A stretch of 64,000 nucleotides of DNA from Oncomelania hupensis (Eukaryota; Mollusca; Gastropoda; Littorinimorpha; Pomatiopsidae). The notes below the pieces were generated by a model. The model was given only the letters and a program-made list of their open reading frames with translations, did no database searches and was not told the origin of the DNA. Shown here in pieces: positions 37,150 through 47,107 of the stretch. The first letter of the stretch is position 1; the number at the start of each line of letters is the position of its first letter. The translations under genes were made by a program, and so were the position numbers. The stretch lies in the NCBI GenBank assembly GCA_036898135.1, contig CM072516.1, forward strand, positions 67,435,096-67,499,095. The letters are read 5' to 3'.

Positions 37150-38317
37150 TGTCATGAACCGAGCAGTTTACCCTGCCCATTGACTATTTAGCCATGTGTA
37201 GTATTTGTAACAGTAGAGAAGTTAGACTATTACACAGCAGCAATTAAGATTACACATTAGACCACACACCGCGAGCCCGACCCACGCTAGCGCAGTGAGT
37301 CAGCACTTGAGCTTTGAATCGGACCGTTTTAACCAATCAGAGCAGGCTCAGTGGGTAGAGCAGTATTGACTGTGTCAGAGCCTAACCCAGTTTGAATCAG
37401 TCGTGTGTGAGACGAGGTAGAGGCAACATCTCCACAGCTAGAGAGATCTCTACACTCATAGACCAGGAAGCAGGACTTAGAATCTTAGAATTCTCTCAAG
37501 TCATCACGGGCCTGAACTTGTCAAACAGGTAAATGAACACCCTTCTGTTTCAGCGTGATATATTTGTATTATTGTTGAAATTATGTTTGTGGAAATTGCT
37601 ATGCATAAATGTGAATTATTAATCCGAATTTGCCGTACCACGTGGAAGAGCCGAGCACGAGGCGAAACACGACCGGTTGCGCCGCCATGTTGTATCCCGT
37701 ACGGAACCACTGTTGTTTAACTTATATGTATGTTTGCAGACCAGTGGCTGTACCACTGAATGTTTATATTATTATTAATTCTGTATGTGTATAGTTAGCC
37801 ACGATTGATATTTATGTATGTATAGGAATTTAGAGTGAGATTCCAGTGGAACCCGGAAGTAGCAGAATGTTCGTCGCTTATGTATAGAGATGTGGAGCTA
37901 TCACTGAGGGCTACTTGGCTTTCAGTGAGACGCTCTGCACAAACCGATTATTCAGGGTTGTGCAGAATTTCGTCTCTTATATTACAGACGAGCAGGCGAG
38001 CTATCCCGAGCTATCCTGTGCACCCCACTCCACAGAAACGACTAGTTGGTCGAGGAGACTCTACCGCACAAGACGGAAGGAGCTACCCGAAGAAACACCC
38101 TGTCAGACCCCACAGCGTGGCAAGGGAACCCAACTACACAACGACAAAGGTGTACCAGAAGCTACCTCACAGAAGGACTTCGAACACCCCACACATGAGT
38201 TAAGTGCATAAGGCGAAGGTGCACTTAAACTGATCATAACAGGACCACAGTAGTCCAACTCTTCAGAAACTGTAAAACGGACCACAGTAGTCCAAATCTA
38301 CATGAAATATTATAGCA
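37150..38317 (+). mobile_element. Truncated LTR inserted at the palindrome centre
   Basis: Starts TGTCATGAACCG and matches the reverse complement of the solo LTR at 60605-62151 over about 1,167 bp (shared: ACCGCGAGCCCGACCCACGC, CGCCGCCATGTTGTATCCCG, GACCACAGTAGTCCAAATCT). It stops at AATATTATAGCA, losing the last about 365 bp of the LTR, so no target duplication is expected or seen. Open frames in it (37835-38211) are LTR sequence, not a gene. Confidence 0.8.
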
Positions 38318-38324
38318 ATACCCC

Positions 38325-38708
38325 CTCTCTATCTCCCTCGCTGCTTTATCTTCCCCAGCCTCAAGAGAGTGGGTATTTAGTCACCCCATCCAAGTGTTAA
38401 TCACACTAGCTGGTGCTTAACTTGCGACACAGTAGTGAGTGCTCCAACCACTGCGCTATCCACAAAGCATATACAGCTATAGACCACCTTGTATATAAAA
38501 ATAAAGATAGTCCCATAGTCTTGAGATCCCACTTATCTTGGGCCAGCATAATGAGGGTGATGCCCATCTCTCTCCCTCACTGCTTTATGTAGTCAGTCAT
38601 AGTTGAGTCCTTCACGTTTTGTGGTCACCCATCCAAGTGCTAATCATCCTGGATGGTGGTTAACTTGCGACACAGTAGCGAGTGTTCCAACCACTGTGCT
38701 ATCAGACA
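38325..38708 (-). repeat. Two tandem 5S-rRNA-derived SINE copies
   Basis: Minus strand, two units each with a head like TAGCGCAGTGGTTGGAGCAC, AAGTTAAGCACCAGCTAG and ACACTTGGATGGGGTGAC (the second reads TTAGCACTTGGATGGGTGAC), and a body GCAGYGAGGGAGAGAGATGG. The second match to the 5S C box is nearly exact. The two heads are about 230 bp apart. Confidence 0.7.
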
Positions 38709-38807
38709 TCCCTTGGCATTTTTTCCTTATTCAGTCTTTGTGTGACAGACTTGGTTGTCATATTCTATAACTATATCAAATTAGGATCAATGTAATAATT
38801 AATCACC

Positions 38808-38865
38808 ACCACCACCACCACCTTCAACTCGGATGTGACAGATGCCGTCACTGAGATCCTTGGCA
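38808..38865 (+). repeat. 58-bp scrap of the RTE-like LINE
   Basis: CACCTTCAACTCGGATGTGA and CACTGAGATCCTTGGCA match the EN-RT linker of the LINE at 59880-59930. It abuts the right arm exactly and follows a (CAC)n run. Confidence 0.7.
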
Positions 38866-39558
38866 GTGCATTGTTTTAAATTTGAGCTTGCAGAGTTTCA
38901 AATTTGAGCGTACAGAGTATTAAAAATGTGTGTGCAGACACTGCATACATGCACGCACACGTGCACGCACATGATATCATCGATGCACGGACATGGTATC
39001 ATCGATGCACGGGTTGCGTGTTTTGTTTTCAGCGTATTTCATTGTATTTTGACGTGCATTGTTTTAAATTTGGGCGTGCAGAGTTTCAAATTTGCGCGTA
39101 CAGAGTATTAAAAATGTCTGTTCAGTCATTCGCACATGCACGCACACGTGCACGCACATGATATCATCGATGCATGGACATGGTATCATCGATGCACGGG
39201 TTGCGTGTTTTGTTTTCAGCGTATTTTATTGTATTTTGGCATGCACTTTTAAAACTTTGGGCATGCAGTGTTACAAAATCCGTGTGCGGGGTTACAAAAT
39301 GTGTGTGCAGATACTGCATACATGCACGCGCACGTGTTCAGACACTGTTTACAATGCATGAACATGGTATCATCATTGCACGGGGTACGTGTTTTTTTGT
39401 TTTTTTTTCAATGCATTTTACTATATTTTGGCGTGCAGTTTTAAAAATTTGTGTATACAAGTGTGCGTACGTGTGTGTGTGTAGACACTGCATACATGTA
39501 CATGCACGTCATCATCCATGTCATCATCGCTGCATGGGGTGTGCGTCCTTATCTCTCT

Positions 39559-39835
39559 ATGTTTCAAAGTTTGGGTAAAGCATGGAAAGATGAAGCGAAT
39601 GATATCAGCTATGATGAATTTAATATCGGATACACTCTGTTTGTATTTGATCTGACACCTGATCAGGCTGCTGACTCTAAACACAACCAACTCATAAAAA
39701 CATGGTATAATGAGATTAAAAATTCAGTTTGCGCAAGCACTGACAGACACTATCAATATTGTGGCCCACGCCGAATTTCATAACTTGATAGAAATTGATA
39801 AGCATCGTAATGTTATGGTCGATTTTTCTACATAA
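39559..39835 (+). pseudogene. Polinton capsid-protein C-terminal remnant, right arm
   Basis: Mirror of 36033-36309. Same block, same one-base shift at the A5 run 39696-39700, stop at 39833-39835. A few substitutions distinguish the arms. Sharing the lesion means it predates the palindrome or has been spread by conversion. Confidence 0.65.
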
Positions 39836-39880
39836 TGGATACACTATAGATTAATCAACTATTGATTCAAAGATCTATTA

Positions 39881-40286
39881 GTGTTGAAAAATTATTTCCT
39901 TTTGGGAAATAGTCTTTTTGCTTGTGTTACTACGCTCAATAAACAGGTGTTTATTCATATACGTGCTTTTGTGCCTGGACTCAAAACTGAATCATCTTCA
40001 AAACAAGACGAAAAAGAAGAAAAAACTTCAGACTTACCTCTTTATCCAACTAGACGTGGAATCACTTTGACGCCTGCTGCTTTTCGACAAATTGTTGATT
40101 CACACATCTAAACTCTTAAATATAATTCATGACAAGGAAACAACAAAAACTACCACTGTGCTTAATAATCAACAGCATCAGCTAATGAACTCTGCTCTTC
40201 AAAAGCCTATGTATTCGCCCTCGACATCCAAGAGATTGTCGTTGGATAGTCAATATCTGTTCCAAAAGTTGTCTGAATACAACTAA
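39881..40286 (+). pseudogene. PC4/p15-like protein, right-arm copy
   Basis: Encodes the same 76 residues as the left-arm copy (39881-40111) and the same displaced Ser/Gln-rich tail frame (to 40286). The N-terminal defect is shared too. Confidence 0.6.
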
Positions 40287-40411
40287 ACAAAAGTGACATT
40301 TTTCGATTTATGTAAAAAGTGACATTTTCATATTGTGTATATTGCATATATTGTGTATATATTTAAGTGTGTGCGGTTGGTATAATACATTATTTTTATT
40401 TCATTATCACT

Positions 40412-40732
40412 ATGGATAGTGATGCTGTCAAAACTTTTTGTGATAAAATACGTCAAAAAGTTGATGAATATGCTTTGTCTAAATGTCATGGATGTATGAT
40501 TAACCATCCCTCGCAGCGTCAGCATTCGTGTTGTATGTATACTCAACAAGAATCTATAATAAATTTTACTCATAAGATTTTGTCTACATGTTTAAAACAA
40601 GAGTTGGTCGATGTTTTCACCCCAATTATCATTACACATTTGCTTAAAACTAACTGGGAGAGAGAGAGAGCGAGAGAGAGCGATAGAGTTGGAGAGAGAG
40701 GGGAGAGAAGAAACAGGATAGACTCGAAATAG
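40412..40732 (+). CDS. Small Cys/His Polinton protein, right-arm copy
   Basis: 106 codons from ATG at 40412. Identical to the left-arm protein up to the Trp-Glu before the (GA)n tract, then different because the tract length differs. An intact frame in both arms, next to two broken ones, suggests either a short target for mutation or retained function. Confidence 0.55.
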   Translation: MDSDAVKTFCDKIRQKVDEYALSKCHGCMINHPSQRQHSCCMYTQQESIINFTHKILSTCLKQELVDVFTPIIITHLLKTNWERERARESDRVGERGERRNRIDSK

Positions 40733-42984
40733 CAGGGTCACCACAGATGCTGTGAGCGAGAGCGCAAGACAGCGAGAGCCAGAGAGAGAGAGAGAGAGAG
40801 ATAGAGAGCTTGAGGATAAGAGAGAGCCAGCGAGACAGACAGCAAGAGAGAAAAAAAAGAGCGAGAGTGATAAAAAGTATACATTACATAGTACAAAAGG
40901 CGGTTTATGGTTTGCTTGTTTTTTGTCTGTAACAAAAACAAAACAAAAACATTTTTATTATAAAATTGTATAACAATGTATATATATATATATTGTCATA
41001 ATAAAATGTATTATCAATGTGTATATAATTAAAATTTGTATAAAATATTCATTTCTTTACTTTTTATTTTTCATGCTTAATGTGGGTATGTGAGCGCACG
41101 GCATCTGAAACAAAAAAACAATAATGCATTGGTATTATTATTTCTAATTTTAAAAGATGTTGTTCATTAATAAACTATTTTATATCTTATTTCTGGTGTT
41201 GTCGTTTTTTTTTTTTTCGTTTTTTTCGTTGTTGTTGGTCTTTTATTTAAAAAAATTTTTTTTACCTACTTGTAGCATATTTATGCTCTGTGGTTTGGTG
41301 ATGGTGGTGGTGTGGGTGGTTCATCTTCTGATGCTGGAAAATCATCAATCTCTTCCACGTCATAGACCATTATTATCTGATATTCTGGATTGCTATATAT
41401 AACATAAATCAAAATAAATGATTATAATATATCGACATAGTCAAACCAAAAAAATTATTAATAATTAAACATTATCTATATCAATAATCTATACCGCTAA
41501 GTTTTTTCAAAAAAATAAAAAATAAAAATAAAAACAAAAACAAAAAAAAATAAAAAAAATACCAAAAAACAAACAAACAATTAAAAAAATAAAAATAATA
41601 CAAAAAAATATTTTTTTTTAGTTCATTTTATTAGTCTTATATTATAAAAATATTTTACTTACGTGTCTAGAAAGTGACATAGGAATATTTCTGCCCTGGA
41701 CTCATGTACATTTAATATGTTGATATACGGTTCTTCCTCGTCTTCCATCCAGCAGTGTAGCGTTATCAGGAGCCTCATGTTTATCAAATTCATCAAGTGA
41801 GGTCTCCATTAGAATCACCGCATATATAGCCCCAGTTTTGATGCCTTCAGGTCATATATACACACTAAAATTTACAATTGTCTGGGACATCTACTGTCAT
41901 TTGCCATAAATATGGCTGCCTCATTTTAACATCAAATCTCTCTCTTTAACACCTATACGACATTTTTGTTAGGATATTTTAGGGCTCTAATATCCTCCTC
42001 CGACATATTTATTATCGAGCATTAAATTAGACTATGCTCAAAATATACCATCTGTCTGTGTCTGTGTGTGTGTGTGTGTGTGTGTGAGTGTGTGTGGGTG
42101 TGTGTGTGTGTGTGTGTGTGGGTGTGTGTGTGTGGGTGTGTGTGAGTGTGTATCTAGATATATAATACATACAAAAATATTATTTATATATACAACCGCG
42201 TGTGGGTGTTCCTACACAAAAATGCATACGCTCTTCTTAATACTTTGTCCAACTATCTCCCGCAAATTTCCATACTCATTTATTTTAAATCAGCTATCCT
42301 ATACAGTCCCTCCAAATTGCCCCCTCAGGCTACTTACCGAGCATCTTTCATTTAATTACAAATTGACATAAATATGACTGTCTCTTACTCTCTTTAACAC
42401 CAATATGACATTTCAAGACTCTAATACGCCTTCGAGGCATATATCATTCATCATTTTGATATTTTACTGCTCAGCGTGTCTAGGTATAACTATTAATGTA
42501 TACAAACACAAAAAGATGCGCACTTGCACGCTTTGCATGCTTGGTCTAAATAGAAAAAAATTTATAAATACAAAAAAAGACGTGCACTTGCTGTCTTTGG
42601 AGGGCTTGATCTGGCGTCCCAGACCACTGAGTCATTCTATATTCATCAAGATGCGCACTTGCTGTCTTTGGGTGCTTGATCTAACACCCAGACCACTGAG
42701 TCATTCTATATTCACCGAGATGCACACTTGCTGTCTTTGGGTGAGACGCGCACTTGCTGTCTTTGGATGTTTGATCTAACGCCCCAGACCGCTGAGTCAT
42801 ATTCATTCACTATCGCCGAGATGCGCACTTGATGTCTTTGGGTGCTTGGTCTCCATATAAATCACATACAATCCTATTTCATCACTATCCACAAAATTAT
42901 ATCCCACGGGCCATACCCTCACTTTTCACAGATATGGTCAGAACAAAATTATATCCCCCAGGCCATACGTCATCCGTCACTTTT

Positions 42985-43185
42985 GACAGGTCAGTGGTTG
43001 GAGCACCCAATACTATGTCGCAAGTTAAGCATCGGCTAGTGTGATTATCACTTGGATGGGGTGATGAGGGTGGGGAATATAAAGCAGCGAGGGAGGGAGA
43101 GAGAGGGACATCACCGGCATTATGCTGATCCCAAGATCAATATACTCTTTCTTTTACAAGGTAGCCTATAGCTGTATACGTTTTT
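42985..43185 (+). repeat. 5S-derived SINE, right-arm mirror copy
   Basis: Mirror of 32690-32890. Confidence 0.65.
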
Positions 43186-43846
43186 GGCTAAATCAACACT
43201 AAAACTATAAAAAACAATTATACTGAAGAAAAAAATTGCATTTGTTGACCAATAACTTATTCATTGTTGAGTATAAACAAAACAGACCCCCTACCAAGAC
43301 CACACGTGATATAAATAGATGTAGTGGTCTGCACGCCCGCGCACGCCTGCCCGCGCACGCCCCGCGCACGCCCCGCGCATGCCGGACCGCTGCCGGCTGC
43401 TCCGTGCTCCGCCATTAAATAAACGCCGCAACAACAAAAAAAAAATGCCGCCATTACCCACAAACAAAATGCCGCACCAGTGATGCAATACATCACAGCA
43501 GCGATGACGGCAGCCAATGACCCTGACCTCACATACCCTCATATGACGTCAGCCTATGACGTCAGCCGGCCGTGTCAGCCGCATCAAAAAAAAAACCACC
43601 TTGAAAGGCCTACTAGTACTACTACTGACCATTCTGCAAGGCACAGTGCAAGGAGGTAGAAGAAGGGGGAGACAGAAAAAGAGGTGATAGGACAACATTC
43701 GAGAACGGACTGGTTTGACACTGAGCGAAGCCATGAGGGCTGCTGAGGACAGAGAAAGATGGAGTATGCTGGTTAAGCGATCATCTGTGGTGCCCCTACG
43801 ACCTTCGGGTTATGGGACAGGATAGGATAGGATAGGAAATTTACAA

Positions 43847-44056
43847 CTCTTTCTCTTTGTCCCTCTCTGTCCATCTCACTCTCACTCTATTTTTTTCTCT
43901 CATGAAAATTAAATATTAAAAATAAGTTTAAAATGTACCTGTTTTAATTAAAAACCTTCTCTCTTTGGCCCTCTCTGTCTCTTTGGTCTGTCTTTTTGTT
44001 TCACTCTCAATTGCATCTGATTCTTGAGTGCAATCGGGCAATACCATTATTGACGG

Positions 44057-44126
<70 letters not shown>

Positions 44127-44140
44127 CATGTCATTGTTAA
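43847..44140. repeat. CT-rich stretch and (GA)n
   Basis: Includes AAATATTAAAAATAAGTTTA (about 43906-43926), nearly repeated at 32088-32108, and a (GA)n at 44059-44122. Confidence 0.7.
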
Positions 44141-44285
44141 GATTGAGACGCGCACGATAGTTCCGAACATTTTATTTTGCAATGCATACAATAATAGCGT
44201 GTATTTACCTTTGATTTGATTTTGCGTTATTGTTTTTAAAAAGTTTTGTATAATGTTGATAATTTTCGTTGGTCGATATTGTTAG
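44141..44285 (+). repeat. ~145-bp repeat shared with 55727-55870
   Basis: TTGAGACGCGCACGATAG, GTGTATTTACCTTTGATT and TTGTATAATGTTGATAATTT occur in the same order at both places with scattered changes. Non-coding; family unknown. Confidence 0.7.
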
Positions 44286-44929
44286 TATCGTTGATAATTA
44301 TCTGGTCCAAGCTTTACTGGATTGCAGAGGCCATATAAGTAATGCTTTGTCTACTTGAAAAAGTTATTTTTGGAGTGATTTTCGAAAAACGATCTTGTAT
44401 GCAGTTGTTGGTGCTTGCTGAATAAAGTTGAAAAACGTTTTACGACTCATGCCTTGTTGCTGAGTAAACATGCTGCGTGGATAAACGAATTCGAGTTACA
44501 CATATCAAGTTTCAAGCATCGGGGCTGCTGAATCGACTAGTGATAAATACGTGTAACAATTGTAATATTTCGCCTTAGTCAACAGTCAACTGGAATATTT
44601 CGTCGCTAGAATTTCGGCCAGCTTCTTTAAAAACTTCTGTTCGTTTTTGTTCGTATCCATTATTTGTGGCGAGGAGCCGGCAAAGCAAGTCTAGATCGAC
44701 CGTGGTTTTGTCACGGTTTGAAATCACAATCGTCACCACGAGATTTTCGCTGAAGTCCTAGTGATTTATTTTCAAACAAGACACTGAGCCTTATCAGTTA
44801 CATGCCGATTAACACATCTCAAGATTTATTATCTGAGCTCATCAAATGTCTGTGTAATAAAAATAATGCTCTGCGCTCGAATTTGCTCTGAACTTGTCAG
44901 ATGACTTGATTGAACGCATTGACTAAAAT
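44286..44929. other. Unassigned interior of the outer element
   Basis: No recognised coding sequence; probably internal DNA of the TGTTACCGG-ended element. Confidence 0.35.
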
Positions 44930-45098
44930 GAACAGTCAGTCAATGTGTGTTTTGAAGTGGGTCAAAATTAAGACAATACACGTATTGACTGGAAATTATA
45001 GTCATTACATGTATTATCTAGTGGTTACAGTCAAAACACGAACTGACTGCGTTTTTTAGACAATACACCCACTGACTGATTACACAGATTGCCGGTAA

Positions 45099-45120
45099 CA
45101 CACACACACACACACACACA

Positions 45121-45156
<36 letters not shown>

Positions 45157-45310
45157 GTTATTGCTTTAGGTCCAGCGGACTCTTCCGAGCCAAATCAGGA
45201 CCACACACACACACACACACACACACACCAAAGTAAGACTGCTGCGCTCCCTTGTCATCTCCATCTTCCTTTATGCTTGCGAAGCATGGACCCTCACAGC
45301 AGATCTCCAA
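45099..45310. repeat. (CA)n tracts with LINE scrap
   Basis: (CA)n at 45099-45153 and 45203-45229 flank a minus-strand (TAAC)-type retroelement terminus (see 2742). 45232-45310 matches the LINE at 23545-23620 (CTGCTGCGCTCCCTTGTCAT, GGACCCTCACAGCAGATCTC). Confidence 0.7.
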
Positions 45311-45754
45311 AGAAGAAACTTGACGTTGACTACAGATTTTTGTTTTCAAAGGAGTCGACATTTTGTAATGACTTCATACGGTATTTCGCCTCTGCTAAGT
45401 CATTCTTTTCACTAAAAGATACTTCACTAGCCGCAGTAACAAGATCTTGTACGGTTTCTACCATCCTGTTTTCTGTTTTGATCGGACATTAACATTTTCA
45501 GCAGTGAGAAAACCACTGTAGTCTGTTTAATATTTTGAGTAAGAAAGGTCGGTAAGAGAACTGAATGCTAAGAAGCCTTACAAAATTAGGCAGAGGTCTG
45601 GTTTATATAGATCATGGAGCGGGCCTAAACGAATTGTTATAGACAAAAAACAACTGTTGATTTTTATTTGGACACTTTATTGTCCCTTTTTATCGGAAAA
45701 TTCTTGAGCTTGTGGCGCGCCTAAACCCAACCTACCTAATATTAGTGGTGATTT

Positions 45755-45925
45755 TTTTTTTAATTTGCTGGGAGAGCAAGCCGGAGTACACGGAGAAAAC
45801 CCCCAAGACGTTGCCCGAGTGGAAAGTAAATCATTTTCGGAGGAACATAAAGCCCAGATATCACCTGTTTAGAAGGCAAGTTAGTCCCGCCGTAGACCAC
45901 TCGATGACCACCCCCGCTATTCCAG
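45755..45925 (-). repeat. Degraded tRNA-type SINE
   Basis: On the minus strand the body GGGGGTTTTCTCCGTGTACT then CCGGCTTGCTC matches the SINE at 9178. A tRNA-like head (GGGTGGTCATCGAGTGGTCT ... GGTGATATCTGGGC) precedes it and an A-rich tail follows. Confidence 0.6.
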
Positions 45926-46008
45926 CTGTCACAATTATTCCAGTTCAAAAGGCTGGGAATGGTACTTCAAGAACAAATGTTATAATTTTGTATGGCAGTT
46001 CCTTGTGA

Positions 46009-46382
46009 TTTTTAAGGTTTTTCTTCGGACAAAGGAAAAGGGGAAAGAATAGGAAGACAGTTTAACAAGTTAAACTTAAAGAGGAGAAAGAGGAAAGAGG
46101 AAAGAGGGTATGCAGAGGGGAAGCCTGATGAAGGAAATGAACTAATAAAATGTAACGTTTTCTGTTTATTAAGGTAAAGGAGGTGTACAAAAACGCAGTT
46201 AGATTATTAAGTGTTTTATATAAATATTATTTTTTATTAATTCCCGAGCTGTTTTGGGCTTTGCCCGTCCGAAGGTGACATTTGCGCACTTTTCTCTGAA
46301 ACTACTGGACGGCTTTCTCCACACGACCAAACTTTTGCAAATCGAGTGACACTGTTTTATTTATTTATTTATTTATTTAGTA

Positions 46383-46462
<80 letters not shown>

Positions 46463-46825
46463 GGTAGTAGTAAGCACTGTAAGTAGTAGGCCTAGTAGTA
46501 AAAAGTAGAATGTGCTGAACATACGGAACGTTCAATTACAGAGTGAGATTAACATATGAAAGGAAAATCATCCCTTTCATTATATAACGCTAGTCTAATC
46601 AATTGTTTTTGTTAACGAGGACACAAAACTCCGAAAATGTTTTCAACAAGCCCTATTGTCCGAGGTTGAACTGAAGACTGCTGTTTCAGCAGTTGTTAGC
46701 GAACAGTTGAAGTTAGGTGCTAAAATATAAAAATTAACATAGGAAAGTACAGGCCTCTATTTTCAATATTATTAGTCAAGTCCATTGGTAAAGGAAACCG
46801 CGACAGGAAATATCCCAACTGAGCG
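46009..46825. repeat. Unassigned, with (TTTA)n and (ATT)n at 46355-46462
   Basis: Only the microsatellites are recognisable. Confidence 0.5.
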
Positions 46826-47107
46826 CTAGTGTTTCATCAGCTGCTGAAGGCCTTGTTTGCTATACTGTGTACTAAACGTAGAAACCGTACACTGGGAAAT
46901 GAAGCCATTGTGAAGCACCCAGTCAATTGCTTTTGTTGTGACCAGTGCGCGTAACTCCACGTATGTTTCAATCGCGTTTTGGCGTATGCGGTGAATAAAA
47001 GCCCTTTGTTGGGTCGGGTGTTGTACGACAATTGACGTAATGTGTTCATAAAACGATGCAATACTAAAGGACGTGGAGACGTACTTTCCGACACCAGTCT
47101 TATACAC
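46826..47107 (-). other. 93-codon open frame of unknown nature
   Basis: Minus-strand frame with no simple-sequence bias (HITSIVVQHPTQQRAFIHRI, YVELRALVTTKAIDWVLHNG). I recognise no domain. It could be an exon or transposon remnant. Two frames are open over the same stretch, which lowers confidence. Confidence 0.25.

Larger units (their letters stand above)
32242..43626. mobile_element. Palindromic, gene-depleted Maverick/Polinton element (11,385 bp)
   Basis: The ends are AGTAGTAGTACTAGTAGGCC and its exact reverse complement, with a 6-bp target duplication: AG...CT ends, short tandem repeats at the tips and 6-bp duplications are Maverick/Polinton features, tied to protein-primed replication and integrase-mediated insertion. 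The inverted repeat is far longer than the usual few hundred bases to about 1 kb: the left arm spans 32242-37149 and the right arm about 38866-43626, near-identical throughout. Each arm carries, from centre outward, a tandem-repeat block, a capsid C-terminal remnant, a PC4-like domain, a Cys/His small protein and a non-coding terminal 3 kb. Polymerase B, integrase, packaging ATPase and protease are not visible, so it cannot be autonomous. Internally deleted elements are known; a whole-element palindrome is unusual. Confidence 0.8.
38866..43626. repeat. Right arm of the palindromic Polinton (4.8 kb)
   Basis: Mirror of 32242-37149. It ends CCTACTAGTACTACTACT followed by the GACCAT duplication at 43627-43632. 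Differences from the left arm are isolated substitutions (for example CGTAATGTT versus CATAATGTT near 39810/36058) and microsatellite length. Confidence 0.95.
32123..43836 (+). mobile_element. RTE-like LINE 3' fragment (copy f), split by Polinton
   Basis: Only 119 bp (32123-32241) and 204 bp (43633-43836) are LINE. Together they encode the C-terminal tail of the RT protein (ITQAIGQHNDLLTVVKKRKL-like segment, GHVTRSSGLAKT, EWTGLTLSEAM) and end in GGATAGGATAGGATAGG. The LINE insertion is framed by a 10-bp target duplication AAATTTACAA at 32113-32122 and 43837-43846. A complete 5'-truncated insertion is therefore defined. Confidence 0.85.
31594..45093. mobile_element. Outer DNA element defined by TGTTACCGG inverted termini
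   Basis: 31594-31770 and the reverse complement of about 44930-45093 align over roughly 150 bp, both starting TGTTACCGGCAATCTGTGTA. The termini contain several copies of CAGTCAATACGTGTATTG-like motifs, themselves dyads. With the nested insertion (32113-43836) removed the element would be about 1.8 kb with no coding sequence seen, i.e. a non-autonomous DNA transposon. Flanks are microsatellite-like (TATACGTATA and (CA)n), so no target duplication can be read; two independent copies in opposite orientation cannot be excluded. Confidence 0.55.

Noticed and set aside
36290..37155. Several overlapping Cys/His-rich frames (HTCTHTCTHMISSMHGHG) suggesting a zinc-finger array
   Set aside because: They are the ~190-bp tandem repeats read in different frames; the spacing follows the DNA repeat, not a domain.
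37835..38211. Two 98-122-codon frames conserved at 61036-61465
   Set aside because: Conservation is because both lie in copies of the same LTR; no retroviral or host domain is visible.
37150..38317. Complete LTR insertion in the Polinton spacer
   Set aside because: Comparison with 60605-62151 shows the last about 365 bp are missing, and flanking bases do not match.
45712..46008. 98-codon open frame beginning MARLNPTYLILVVIFFLICW, resembling a signal-peptide protein
   Set aside because: The opposite strand carries a degraded tRNA-type SINE (GGTTTTCTCCGTGTACTCC body and A-rich tail); the hydrophobic start is the translated poly-A tail.
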